Below, one piece after another: positions 35,043-44,211 of a DNA stretch of 64,000 bases. Source of the DNA: Methylovorus menthalis (lineage in GTDB: Bacteria > Pseudomonadota > Gammaproteobacteria > Burkholderiales > Methylophilaceae). The DNA is taken from NCBI RefSeq assembly GCF_020523625.1, contig NZ_JAJAQH010000001.1:1-64000 (forward strand), written 5' to 3'. Each line of letters starts with the position of its first letter. Position 1 is the stretch's first letter. The translations under genes were made by a program, and so were the position numbers. Below the pieces are notes generated by a model. That model was given only the letters and a program-made list of their open reading frames with translations. It made no database searches and was not told where the DNA came from.

Positions 35043-37877
35043 ATGAACTTCCGAACGTCCGCGTTGGATATAACTACAAGGCTCTTCTGGTGCACAAAAC
35101 TGGCAGTGCTTGCCTGCCTTTTTGCCCAGACGGCATGGGCTGACACCAACAAGGTCAACCTGCAGCTCAAATGGCATCATCAATTTCAGTTTGCAGGCTA
35201 CTACGCCGCCCAGGCCAAAGGGTTTTACAAAGACGCCGGGCTGGACGTCAATATCATCGAAGGCGGCCCCGGCAAACCGGCACTGGATGCCGTGCTGAAT
35301 GGCACGGTGCAATACGGCATCAGCGATGCCGATCTACTGCTGGCCCATATGCATGGCAAGCCGATCGTCGCCATGGCGGCCATCTTCCAGCACTCCCCCT
35401 TCATTATCGTCAGCCGCGAAGACAGCAATATTCGCCGCCTGGCTGATCTCATGGGCAAATCGGTCATGATGAAACATGACCTCAGCGCCGTGCAGTTTGA
35501 TGCCATGATGCTGAAAGCCGGGCTGGACCCTGCGAACGTGCATTTTGTTACCCACACCGGGCAGCTCGATGACCTGATCAACGGCAAGGTCGATGCGATA
35601 GCTGCCTACTCCACCAACGAACCCTACCGCTTGCGTGCGCGTGGCGTAGAGCCCGCCATCATCAGTACGACTGATTACGACGTGGATTTTTATGGGGATA
35701 CCCTGTTCACCTCACGCAGCGAAGTCGATTCGCACCCGGACCGGGCTGATGCTTTCCTGAAAGCAACGCTCAAAGGCTGGCGTTATGCCTTTGACAACCC
35801 CGAGGAAATTGCCGACCTCATCCTGCGATTGCCTGGCGTAAAACAGAGTGGGGCCACCAGGGACTCACTGCTGGCAGAAGCCAAAAGCATGCGTCCGCTG
35901 GTCATGCCCGATATCGTCGATATGGGCCACATGAATACCGAGCGCTGGAGCCACATCGCCCAGCTGCTGACGCGCTTGAAGCTCGCACCCGATAACTACC
36001 AGCCACGCAAGTTCATCTACCACTACTCCACCACCCCCAACAGCCTCAATACTCGTTGGATTGCGTTTGGCATTGCGGCCTTGCTGCTTTGCGTGATGCT
36101 GGTGATTTTGTGGAATGTGCAGATGCGCCGTCAGGTGCGCATGCGTACCGAGGCATTACATGCAGAAATCGCCCGTCGCGAACAGACCGAAGCCTACCTC
36201 AAGATATCCAGCCGCATGGCGCGCGTGGGCAGCTGGGTGCTGAGCCTGCCAGAAAAAAACATCTACTGGTCAGAAGAGGTGCTGGATATTCACGAGTGCC
36301 CGCCCGACTTTGTGCCGACGATGGAAAGTGCCCTGGCGTTTTATCCAGAAGAGTGGCGTAGCCGCATTGTGCAGGCTCTAGAGGAATGCATACAGCATGG
36401 CGCAAGTTTCGACGAAGAGCTGCCCATCCTCACCTGCAAGGACAAGCTCTTGTGGGTGCGCATCATTGGCCAGTCAGTGGTTGACCAGCACGGCAACATC
36501 ACCCGCCTGGAAGGCGCGATTCAGGACATCAGCGCGCAGAAAGTGGCCGAAAGCCGCATTCAGCATCTGGCGTTTTATGATTCCCTGACCAGCCTGCCCA
36601 ACCGCCAGCTCTTCATAGACCGGCTGGAACATACCCTGGCCTACTCCGCACGCACCAGCAAGTCGGGGGCGGTGCTGTTTATTGATCTGGATAACTTCAA
36701 AACCCTGAACGACACCATGGGCCATGACCTGGGTGACATGCTGCTGCAACAGGTCGCCATGCGCATTGCCGGTTGCCTGCGCGAAAGCGACACCGTGGCG
36801 CGCTTTGGCGGCGACGAGTTTGTGGTGCTGCTGCATGAGCTGAGCGGCAATCACCAGGAAGCCGCCGCCCAGGCGCGTCTGGTCAGCGAAAAAATCCTGA
36901 TCAGCTTTGCCCATCCCTTCCAGTTCAGTGGCTATGAGCATCACACCAGCGCCAGCATAGGCGTCACCCTGTTTGATCAGCAGCCCACGACCGTGGATGA
37001 AATCCTGAAGCGCGCCGATCTGGCGATGTACCAGTCCAAGGCCGCTGGCCGCAATGTCATCCGCTTTTTTGATCCTGAAATGCAAGCGCTTATCGCCGAC
37101 CGGGTTGAGATGGAAGAAGATCTGCGCAATGGGCTGCGCAATGACGAATTCTTCTTGTGCTATCAACCCCAGGTCGATAACCAGGGACGCCTGCTCGGGG
37201 CCGAAGCCCTACTGCGCTGGCGTAATCCCCGGCGCGGCATGATACCGCCCAGCACCTTTATCCCATTGGCGGAAGACAGCGGCCTGATTGTGAGCGTGGG
37301 TAACTGGGTCATGTACGCGGCCTGCAAGCAATTGGTTAACTGGGCACAGCAGCCGCTCACCTCCAAGTTGACCCTGGCGGTGAATGTCAGCGCCAAACAG
37401 CTGCGCCAGATGGATTTTGTCGATCAGATTGTCGAGGTGCTGAATGTCACTGGCGCCAACCCGAAACGTCTCAAGCTGGAACTCACCGAAAGCCTGATGG
37501 TGAACAATATTGAGGATGTGATCGCCAAAATGACCGAGCTGAAAAATCTTGGCGTTGGCTTTTCAATTGACGACTTTGGCATCGGTTATTCGTCGCTGTC
37601 CTACCTCAAATTGCTGCCGCTGGATCAGCTCAAAATTGACCAGTCGTTTGTACGCGATGTGCTCACCGACCCCAACGATGCAGTGATTGCCCGCACCATT
37701 ATTGCGCTGGGCAAGAGCCTGAATCTGCAGGTGATTGCGGAAGGCGTGGAAACGCTGAGCCAGCGCGAGTTTCTGGATAACTATGGCTGCGATGCCTATC
37801 AGGGTTACCTGTTCAGCAAACCCGTACCCGCCGATGAGTTTGAGCGGGATGTGGTGCAGACCTTCGAACACTTCTAA
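35043..37877 (+). CDS. NMT1/THI5-like sensor with PAS, GGDEF and EAL domains
   Basis: 944 aa from ATG 35043, chosen because a signal peptide begins there (WCTKLAVLACLFAQTAWA); ATGs at 35025 and 34893 are alternatives. Domains: periplasmic NMT1/THI5-like binding domain (about 35-250; HHQFQFAGYYAAQAKGFYK), a membrane helix near 340-360, PAS (about 385-500), GGDEF with intact FGGDEF near 588 and an RxxD inhibitory site five residues before it (RESDTVARFGGDEF), and EAL (GAEALLRW near 720, DDFGIGYSSLSYLK later). Both cyclic-di-GMP synthesis and hydrolysis look possible. Divergent from dmm; ligand unknown. Confidence 0.88.
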   Translation: MNFRTSALDITTRLFWCTKLAVLACLFAQTAWADTNKVNLQLKWHHQFQFAGYYAAQAKGFYKDAGLDVNIIEGGPGKPALDAVLNGTVQYGISDADLLLAHMHGKPIVAMAAIFQHSPFIIVSREDSNIRRLADLMGKSVMMKHDLSAVQFDAMMLKAGLDPANVHFVTHTGQLDDLINGKVDAIAAYSTNEPYRLRARGVEPAIISTTDYDVDFYGDTLFTSRSEVDSHPDRADAFLKATLKGWRYAFDNPEEIADLILRLPGVKQSGATRDSLLAEAKSMRPLVMPDIVDMGHMNTERWSHIAQLLTRLKLAPDNYQPRKFIYHYSTTPNSLNTRWIAFGIAALLLCVMLVILWNVQMRRQVRMRTEALHAEIARREQTEAYLKISSRMARVGSWVLSLPEKNIYWSEEVLDIHECPPDFVPTMESALAFYPEEWRSRIVQALEECIQHGASFDEELPILTCKDKLLWVRIIGQSVVDQHGNITRLEGAIQDISAQKVAESRIQHLAFYDSLTSLPNRQLFIDRLEHTLAYSARTSKSGAVLFIDLDNFKTLNDTMGHDLGDMLLQQVAMRIAGCLRESDTVARFGGDEFVVLLHELSGNHQEAAAQARLVSEKILISFAHPFQFSGYEHHTSASIGVTLFDQQPTTVDEILKRADLAMYQSKAAGRNVIRFFDPEMQALIADRVEMEEDLRNGLRNDEFFLCYQPQVDNQGRLLGAEALLRWRNPRRGMIPPSTFIPLAEDSGLIVSVGNWVMYAACKQLVNWAQQPLTSKLTLAVNVSAKQLRQMDFVDQIVEVLNVTGANPKRLKLELTESLMVNNIEDVIAKMTELKNLGVGFSIDDFGIGYSSLSYLKLLPLDQLKIDQSFVRDVLTDPNDAVIARTIIALGKSLNLQVIAEGVETLSQREFLDNYGCDAYQGYLFSKPVPADEFERDVVQTFEHF

Positions 37878-37949
37878 CGCATATCTGCCACCATGCGTAT
37901 CGGCACGACAGCCTGATCCCGTGTTGGCCAGATTATCCCGACAAGTATC

Positions 37950-39365
37950 TCAGCCAGTGATAACGGGCGCATCGGCGCCATGATCAGCAAAGCGCAATGA
38001 AATGCGCAGCCCGCCTTCTGGCGTGGCATCCTGCATCTGTATCGTGGCACCATGCACCTGGGCAATCTCCAGCACAATGGCCAGCCCCAGCCCACTACCC
38101 GGCTGCTTGGTACCAATCACCCGGTGAAAGCGCTCGAATACCTTTTCGCGCTCATCCTCGGGAATGCCCGGACCATCATCTTCGACGCTCAACACAAAGC
38201 TTTCTCCATCGCGCAGCAAGCTCACCGTCACACGGCCGCCTTCGTCGCTATAGCGTATGGCGTTATCCACCAGATTCGATAGCATCTCTTCCAGACTGGT
38301 GGCATCGCCCAATACCCAGGCATGCGCAAGCTCACTCTCAAATCCCAGATCAATATTCCTGGGCAAGGCCAGGGATATCAGGTCACCGGTCACATGCTGC
38401 GCCAGGGCGCGCAAATCCAGCACATGCATCTGGATTGCCTGCATCACCTCGGGCTCGGCACGCGCCAGTATCAGGAGCTGATTGACCATGTGCACCAGAC
38501 GCTCGGTGCTGATGGCGATATTGCCCAGGCTTTTTTGCAAGGCATCGGGGTTGGTTTCATATTGCGCAAGTTCAGTCTGTGCCATGACACCTGCCAGCGG
38601 CGTACGCAGCTGGTGCGCGGCATCGGCAATAAAACGGTTTTGCGATTCCAGCAGGCGTTGCACCTGCTGCATGAGCTGATTGATGGACTCGACCAGCATG
38701 CTGACCTCCTCAGGCACCTGGGTCAGTTGCACGGGGCTGAGGTCGCGCGGAGTGCGCTGGGCAAGGGCGGCGTGCAGATCCCACAGGGGACGCAAGCCGC
38801 GGCCAATACCAAACCACATGAGCAACACCGCCACCAGCAGTAGCAGCAATTGTGGAATCAGTATCCCCAGCAATATCTGGCTGGCCAGATGCTGGCGCTG
38901 ATTGCGCGTCTCTGCCACCTGAATGCGTACCGGCGCATTGCCTTCTTCCGTCGCGATCACCACCGGCATGGAGACGACGCGCACATCGTGTCCACTCACT
39001 TGGCCCGCGCCGTAATACAAGGTTTTGTGCTGCCCGCTCAGCGGCTTGAGATAAGGGAGCGCGTGATCGCCCCCCATGAAATGGCCTTGCTGATCGTACA
39101 CGCTGTAATACATGACATCCTGCTGGCTGGAGAGCAGCATGTCGCGCACTTCCGGCTTCAGCTCCAGCTGGGCGTTGTTGAGGCGATCCTGAATAAGTAT
39201 CTGCGAGACATCGTAAGCGGTTTCATATAGCGCATGGTCGAACGCCTTGCGCAGGAAGTGCAGCGAGATGCGATAAAGGATGGTGGAATCAACCGCAATC
39301 AAGATCAGCAATGGCAGTAACAACCATTTGAGCAGCTGCCGCCGTACAGAAAAGCGCGATTTCAT
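37950..39365 (-). CDS. TctE/QseC-type sensor histidine kinase
   Basis: 471 aa. N-terminal helix (LLLPLLILIAVDSTILYRIS), a periplasmic 2CSK-type domain, a second helix (ILIPQLLLLLVAVLLMWFGI), HAMP, HisKA with RFIADAAHQLRTPLAGVMAQ, then ATPase boxes NLVDNAIRYSDEGG, DDGPGIP and GSGLGLAIV. Overlaps the regulator gene by four bases (ATGA). TctE-like kinases often control tricarboxylate uptake, but no transporter is adjacent, so the signal is not inferred. Confidence 0.92.
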   Translation of the reverse strand: MKSRFSVRRQLLKWLLLPLLILIAVDSTILYRISLHFLRKAFDHALYETAYDVSQILIQDRLNNAQLELKPEVRDMLLSSQQDVMYYSVYDQQGHFMGGDHALPYLKPLSGQHKTLYYGAGQVSGHDVRVVSMPVVIATEEGNAPVRIQVAETRNQRQHLASQILLGILIPQLLLLLVAVLLMWFGIGRGLRPLWDLHAALAQRTPRDLSPVQLTQVPEEVSMLVESINQLMQQVQRLLESQNRFIADAAHQLRTPLAGVMAQTELAQYETNPDALQKSLGNIAISTERLVHMVNQLLILARAEPEVMQAIQMHVLDLRALAQHVTGDLISLALPRNIDLGFESELAHAWVLGDATSLEEMLSNLVDNAIRYSDEGGRVTVSLLRDGESFVLSVEDDGPGIPEDEREKVFERFHRVIGTKQPGSGLGLAIVLEIAQVHGATIQMQDATPEGGLRISLRFADHGADAPVITG

Positions 39366-40033
39366 GCCTGCTGTTTTTCCAGGAGATATCCCAGGCCGCG
39401 CACGGTACGTATCATGATGCCGTAGGGCTCCAGTTTCTTGCGCAAGCGGTGCACATACACCTCAATGGCATTGTTGCCGACATCCACATCCCAATTGCAG
39501 AGATTTTCCACCAGTGCTTCCTTGCTGACCACGCGCCCGCTGCGCAGAATCAGCGCTTCTAGCACGCTCAGCTCCCGCTGCGAAAATTCCACCAGGGCAC
39601 CATTCACCGTCACTGTCCTGTCCGTGCTATCAAAGCGCATGGGGCCGAAATCGATATGCGACGTCACTACCTGATGACTGCGACGTATCTGCGCACGCAG
39701 CCGCGCTTCAAGCTCCGGCAATTTGAAAGGTTTGGTCAGGTAATCGTCCGCACCCAGATCCAGTCCATGCACACGGTCATCCAGCCCCTCGCGCGCCGAA
39801 AGAATCACCACGGGCACCAATTGCTTGCGCTGACGCAGGCGCCGCAGCACCTCCAGGCCATCCATGCGCGGCAGGCCCAGGTCCAGCACCACGGCATCGT
39901 AAACCTGTTCATGCAACGCCACATCAGCCTGCTGCCCGTCCTGCGTCCAATCCACCGCATACCCGGACTTGATCAGCGAGCGATGTATGGCATCACCGAG
40001 TACGGCGTCGTCTTCCACTAGCAAAACCCGCAT
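39362..40033 (-). CDS. OmpR-family response regulator (TctD/QseB-type)
   Basis: 223 aa from ATG 40033 (MRVLLVEDDAVLG). Receiver with phospho-acceptor in AVVLDLGLPRMDGLEVL and a C-terminal winged helix (VEFSQRELSVLEALILRSGR, VYVHRLRKKLEPYG). Cotranscribed with the kinase. A direct-repeat box upstream may be its own binding site. Confidence 0.93.
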   Translation of the reverse strand: MRVLLVEDDAVLGDAIHRSLIKSGYAVDWTQDGQQADVALHEQVYDAVVLDLGLPRMDGLEVLRRLRQRKQLVPVVILSAREGLDDRVHGLDLGADDYLTKPFKLPELEARLRAQIRRSHQVVTSHIDFGPMRFDSTDRTVTVNGALVEFSQRELSVLEALILRSGRVVSKEALVENLCNWDVDVGNNAIEVYVHRLRKKLEPYGIMIRTVRGLGYLLEKQQA

Positions 40034-40072
40034 GACGATTCCCCTGCCAAAATAAACCAAAAGCGTATTTCC

Positions 40073-40109
40073 GCCGACTTACAGTCGGCTTACATTAACC
40101 TATCTTAAC
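40073..40109. promoter_or_regulatory. Hairpin plus TTAAC direct repeat before the response regulator
   Basis: GCCGAC-TTACA-GTCGGC (40073-40089) is a perfect small inverted repeat. It is followed by TTAAC at 40095 and 40105, a direct repeat with one-helical-turn spacing, as OmpR-family boxes usually are. Autoregulation is inferred. Confidence 0.45.
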
Positions 40110-40227
40110 ACTCGAACCACCCGAACTCAGCCTCAGCAGTGGTGGGCATATTCGTATTTTCCTCGCCTGCCGGCCTGCGCTAAACTGGCTGTTCTTTCAT
40201 ATTCATGCAGTGAAAGGAGTAAGTCTC

Positions 40228-40674
40228 ATGACAACAGGTACCGTAAATTTGCATCGCGTATTTCGCGCGCCACCACAGCGGGTGTATCACGCTTTTCTGA
40301 ATGCAGAAGCCCTGGCAAAGTGGTTGCCACCCTACGGTTTCACTTGCAAGGTTCATCATCTGGAAGCCAAAACAGGTGGCAGCTTCCGCATGGCATTCAC
40401 CAACTTCAGCTCGGGAAGCGAGCATGCCTTCAGCGGCGAATACCTGGAGCTTATCCCCGATGCAAAACTGCGCTACACCGACCGCTTTGATGATCCCAAC
40501 CTGCCTGGCGTGCTGGAAGTCACCGTCACCCTGACCGTGGTCTCATGTGGCACGGACATCGCCATCCAGCAAACGGGCATTCCTGCTACGATCCCCGTCG
40601 AAAGTTGTTACCTCGGATGGCAGGAATCTTTAGCCCAGCTTGCCACGCTGGTAGAGCCGGATATCCCAGGATAG
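40228..40674 (+). CDS. SRPBCC/AHSA1-like protein
   Basis: 148 aa from ATG 40228 with an AAAGGAGTAAG ribosome site; a GTG at 40210 is less likely. START-like fold: LHRVFRAPPQRVYHAFLNAE, WLPPYGFTCKVHHLE, TGGSFRMAFTNFSSG and a C-terminal GWQESLAQLATLVEP helix. These small hydrophobic-cavity proteins have varied or unknown roles. Stands alone. Confidence 0.88.
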   Translation: MTTGTVNLHRVFRAPPQRVYHAFLNAEALAKWLPPYGFTCKVHHLEAKTGGSFRMAFTNFSSGSEHAFSGEYLELIPDAKLRYTDRFDDPNLPGVLEVTVTLTVVSCGTDIAIQQTGIPATIPVESCYLGWQESLAQLATLVEPDIPG

Positions 40675-40780
40675 CAAGGCCACCTCAGGGATAATACTCA
40701 CATCCGCTTTTGATTAAGCATCGATTCCCCCTCTGTGCAGACGCATTGTGAGTCCGCCAGAAATACATCAGGCCTTTTAC

Positions 40781-41149
40781 ATGAAACACATACCGTTATT
40801 GATCACCAGCTTGTTACTTTCGTCTTTACCCTTGCACGCGCAGGCATCAAAAGCGTATCAGGGACAGTTTCTTTATCAATATGAAGGCGGAAATGTTTAC
40901 CGGGTAACGGTAAATGATGCCAAATCCATGGTGTGGAAGTGCATCGCAGGCTCGGAAAAAGGTGCGCATGGAACCGAAAAACCTGAGCGCATCAAGGTAG
41001 ATGACAATATCTACTTTGCCACATGGCGCGAGAAGACAGGCATCAACGTGACTCAGGTGATCGACCTGAAAAACATGAAGGTGTACTCCACCATTATTGA
41101 TGGCAAAGAACGCTATGTTCTCTCAGGCAAGATTGTTCGGGAAAAGTAA
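40781..41149 (+). CDS. Secreted MoaF-like lipocalin-type protein
   Basis: 122 aa from ATG 40781. Signal peptide about 22 residues (LLITSLLLSSLPLHAQA). The mature part (GQFLYQYEGGNVYRVTVNDA, then SMVWKCIAGSEKGAHG, then VTQVIDLKNMKVYSTI) resembles the MoaF domain, a small beta-barrel. Likely periplasmic. Function unknown. Followed by a terminator. Confidence 0.7.
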   Translation: MKHIPLLITSLLLSSLPLHAQASKAYQGQFLYQYEGGNVYRVTVNDAKSMVWKCIAGSEKGAHGTEKPERIKVDDNIYFATWREKTGINVTQVIDLKNMKVYSTIIDGKERYVLSGKIVREK

Positions 41150-41185
41150 CCTTATCCCATTAGCATGAAGGCCTGACAGACATGA

Positions 41186-41219
41186 AAAAAGCCCGTTGAA
41201 CTAAATCAACGGGCTTTTT
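41186..41219. terminator. Rho-independent terminator
   Basis: AAAAAGCCCGTTGA, loop, TCAACGGGCTTTTT: a perfect 14-bp stem with A and T flanks, usable in both directions. Lies between the MoaF-like gene and the convergent tRNA genes. Confidence 0.9.
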
Positions 41220-41224
41220 GGTAT

Positions 41225-41301
41225 TGGCGGAGTGGACGGGGCTCGAACCCGCGACCCCCGGCGTGACAGGCCGGTATTCTAACCAACTGAACTACCACTC
41301 C
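41225..41301 (-). tRNA. tRNA-Asp (anticodon GTC)
   Basis: 77 nt with encoded CCA. Minus strand: GGAGTGG acceptor, anticodon loop CTGTCAC (GTC) on a CCGGC-type stem, GGTTCGAGC T loop, CCACTCC-G-CCA end. All stems pair. Confidence 0.97.
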
Positions 41302-41315
41302 ATTCGTTAAGGATT

Positions 41316-41391
41316 TGGTGGGTGCTGACGGGGTCGAACCGCCGACATTCGCCTTGTAAGGGCGACGCTCTACCAACTGAGCTAAGCACCC
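41316..41391 (-). tRNA. tRNA-Val (anticodon TAC)
   Basis: 76 nt with encoded CCA. Minus strand: GGGTGCT acceptor, anticodon loop CTTACAA (TAC), GGTTCGACC T arm, AGCACCC-A-CCA end. Fourteen bases upstream of tRNA-Asp on the same transcript. Confidence 0.97.
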
Positions 41392-41456
41392 GTTTCCTCA
41401 CGAAGGCCCGCATATTACACAAGGCCGGGCCGTTTGCCAAGTACAACGTGCAAGCT

Positions 41457-42401
41457 TTATCTTGAGGCCCCGCCAGGCAAGGTGGTGCGCGTTTGTACCA
41501 AGTCGCTGGTTTCAAACAGCGCAGCGGTCCAATCGATGAAAGCGCGCACCTTGGATGAGAGGTGGCGGTTTTGCGGATAGAGCACATACAGGGGCAGGTT
41601 TTCCGATAAATGGGTGCCCAGCACCACTTGCAGCTCGCCACTGGCAATGTGCTCCTGCACCATGAAGGTCGCCGCCTGAAAAACGCCCAAGCCTGCCAGA
41701 CAGGCCGCCAGGCAAGCATCGCCGTCATTGAACAGCATTTTACGGTGACTGGACACCTCATATCGCTGGCCCTCGCCTTCAAAATCAAACTCGAAGACCT
41801 TGCCGGTTTTAGATGAGAAATAATGGATGCCAGTATGGCGTTCCAGATCGCGCGGCTGCATGGGTATGCCATGTTTGCGCAGATAGTCTGGCGTTGCACA
41901 AGTAACAAAGCGCAATGAGGCAACGCGTCTTGCCACCAGCGATTGATCTAGGGGATCGCCACCACGAATCACGCAATCAACCCCCTCTTCCAGCAGATCC
42001 ACCGGGCGATCATTACAGCCCATTTCAAGGATGATGTCGGGGTATTTTTCCGTAAAATCCGCCAGCGCCGGGATCAGGATGCGCCGCCCGATAGAGCCCG
42101 GCACATCCACCCGCAAGCGCCCGCTGGGGCGAGATGTTGCCTGGCGCAGGGCGGCTTCGGTTTCTTCCAGTTCATTCAGCAATGCCACCGCACGCTCGTA
42201 ATAGGCGGCACCGTCGGTAGTAATGCTGACATGGCGCGTGGTGCGGTTGAGTAATTTTACACCCAGCCGGTTTTCCAGGCCCTGCACCTGGGCTGAAACC
42301 GTGGTTTTGGGAAGATTCAGCGACAATGCCGCCTTGGTAAAACTTGCCAGCTCCACCACACGCGTAAAGGCTTGCATCGCCTCAAATCTGTCCATTGCCA
42401 T
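41457..42401 (-). CDS. LysR-family transcriptional regulator
   Basis: 314 aa. N-terminal winged helix (FTRVVELASFTKAALSLNLP, KTTVSAQVQGLENRLGVKLL) and a C-terminal type-2 periplasmic-binding-like effector domain (RLRVDVPGSIGRRILIPALA). Divergent from the SDR-hydrolase-RND genes across 134 bp, the usual layout of a LysR activator and its target. The effector is unknown. It belongs to the AaeR/PecT-like group by its short N-terminus. Confidence 0.93.
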   Translation of the reverse strand: MAMDRFEAMQAFTRVVELASFTKAALSLNLPKTTVSAQVQGLENRLGVKLLNRTTRHVSITTDGAAYYERAVALLNELEETEAALRQATSRPSGRLRVDVPGSIGRRILIPALADFTEKYPDIILEMGCNDRPVDLLEEGVDCVIRGGDPLDQSLVARRVASLRFVTCATPDYLRKHGIPMQPRDLERHTGIHYFSSKTGKVFEFDFEGEGQRYEVSSHRKMLFNDGDACLAACLAGLGVFQAATFMVQEHIASGELQVVLGTHLSENLPLYVLYPQNRHLSSKVRAFIDWTAALFETSDLVQTRTTLPGGASR

Positions 42402-42535
42402 TGCTTACCCCTAGATTGTCCTGATTTTTTGCACAGTGATTCTGATTTTAGCCTATTTATCTTGATTTATGCTCAATATAAAGTGCGACTAACACTTTTC
42501 AGTCTTCAATTTTTCAAACTTCAAGGAGCTTCATC

Positions 42536-43291
42536 ATGGCAGACAAACTGATCAACAAGGTAGCAGTGATTACCGGCGCATCAAAAGGCATAGGGGCTGG
42601 CATTGCCAAGCTGTATGCCGCCGAAGGTGCTGCGGTTGTCGTCAACTACGCATCCAGCAAGGCTGGTGCCGAGCAAGTCGTAGCCGAGATTACCTCCGCA
42701 GGTGGCAAAGCGATTGCCGTTCAAGCCGATGTCGCCAAGCAGGCGGATATTCAGCGCTTGTTTGCCGAAGCCATCAAGGCTTACGGCAAAGTGGACATTC
42801 TGGTCAACAATGCCGGCATTTACGAGTTCTCTCCACTGGAAGCCATCACCGAAGAACACTTCCACAAGCAGTTCAACCTGAATGTGCTGGGCCTCATCCT
42901 CACAACCCAGGAAGCCGCCAAGCATTTTGGTGAAAACGGCGGCAGCGTCATCAATGTCAGCTCAGTAGTCTCCAGCACATTTGCTCCGGCACAAGGCGCC
43001 GTCTACAGCGCCACCAAGGCAGCAGTGGATGCCGTTACCCGCTCGCTTTCCAAGGAACTGGGCCCACGCAAAATACGCGTCAACGCCATCAACCCCGGCA
43101 TGGTGGAAACCGAAGGCCTGCATAGCGTTGGTTTTGCCGAAGGCGAATTCCGCGCCCACATTGAAAGCCAGACCCCGCTAGGCCGTATTGGCCAGGTGCA
43201 GGATATTGCCCCGGCTGCACTTTTCCTGGCATCCGATGACGCGGCCTGGATCACTGGCGAACCACTGTTTATCTCCGGCGGCTTGCGTTAA
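42536..43291 (+). CDS. Short-chain dehydrogenase/reductase
   Basis: 251 aa, classical SDR. Cofactor motif TGASKGIGAGIA, NNAG at about residue 87, catalytic Ser in NVSSVVSS, and YSATKAA with Tyr and Lys; FabG-like C-terminus (ARITGEPL-like AWITGEPLFISGG). A good AAGGAG site precedes ATG 42536. First gene divergent from the LysR regulator; substrate unknown. Confidence 0.93.
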   Translation: MADKLINKVAVITGASKGIGAGIAKLYAAEGAAVVVNYASSKAGAEQVVAEITSAGGKAIAVQADVAKQADIQRLFAEAIKAYGKVDILVNNAGIYEFSPLEAITEEHFHKQFNLNVLGLILTTQEAAKHFGENGGSVINVSSVVSSTFAPAQGAVYSATKAAVDAVTRSLSKELGPRKIRVNAINPGMVETEGLHSVGFAEGEFRAHIESQTPLGRIGQVQDIAPAALFLASDDAAWITGEPLFISGGLR

Positions 43292-43334
43292 ACCCGCCGA
43301 CAACCCCATCGCCAACCTTCAGGAACAGCCGTCC

Positions 43335-44141
43335 ATGAAACCCGTACCCGATCATCAGCAAAGCCTGCCGTGGAGCACCAGTTTTATCTCTCCGCATACC
43401 GACCGCCTGGTCGGTGTCCAGGTCTTTGGCCATGGCAAGCACGAACTTGCCAAACCGGTGATCGTGTACTTTCACGGCGGCCTGTTCAACTGTGGCACGG
43501 TGGAAGATGCCGCTGGACTGGCACGCATGCTGGCCGACGATTGCGTTGTGGTCTGCGTGGATTACCCGCTGGCACCGCAACTGCACTTCCCTGACACCGT
43601 GGAAGTGGCATTTGACGCCACGCAATGGGTGCACAAGCAGGCAAAGAAACTGGGCGCAGACCCCAAGCAGCTGTTTGTCGCGGGGGATCAGGCGGGTGGC
43701 AACCTGGCCGCCGTGGTGGCCATGATGGCGCGTGACCGTGGCCTGGGCCGCGGCAACCATCTCAAGGGACAAATACTGATCAACCCCATGCTGGACCCGG
43801 GCCAGTCCACCCTCTCCATGCGCGCTGCCGAAGATTGCCCATGCCGCAAGGCCTGGGCTGACTACCTGCCTGTGGCGAGCGATGCCTTGCACCCTTATGC
43901 CGCACCTTTGCATTCAAAACGTCTGGCAGAGCTATCCCCGGCCTTGATCCTCACTGCCGACAACGACCCCTTGCGCGATGAAGCCGAGCTCTATGCCTCG
44001 CGCCTCATCGCGGCAGGCGTTTCGGTCAAGGTGCGCCGCATGTCCTGCAACAAAGAGAAAGACAGCCTCGCCAGCCCGCGCTGCCAGGGGTTTCACGAGG
44101 TGACGCAACTGCTGACCCAATTTATTACCGAGATGGCATAG
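43335..44141 (+). CDS. Alpha/beta hydrolase of the HSL type with altered nucleophile
   Basis: 268 aa from ATG 43335. Hormone-sensitive-lipase-type fold: oxyanion motif YFHGGLFNCG near residue 45, DYPLAPQLHFP, and acid plus base in LTADNDPLRDEAELY and GFHEVTQ. The nucleophile elbow reads VAGDQAGGNLA (codon CAG) where the family has GDSAGG, so the catalytic Ser is replaced by Gln. It may be a binding protein or an inactive enzyme. Lies between the SDR and RND genes and is probably cotranscribed. Confidence 0.75.
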   Translation: MKPVPDHQQSLPWSTSFISPHTDRLVGVQVFGHGKHELAKPVIVYFHGGLFNCGTVEDAAGLARMLADDCVVVCVDYPLAPQLHFPDTVEVAFDATQWVHKQAKKLGADPKQLFVAGDQAGGNLAAVVAMMARDRGLGRGNHLKGQILINPMLDPGQSTLSMRAAEDCPCRKAWADYLPVASDALHPYAAPLHSKRLAELSPALILTADNDPLRDEAELYASRLIAAGVSVKVRRMSCNKEKDSLASPRCQGFHEVTQLLTQFITEMA

Positions 44142-44211
44142 CCAGCGCACGCCAGCCAAGCGCCACCTCAAGTTTCACGAATTCACCATTTTCAAAAACA
44201 GGGAGTTACAC

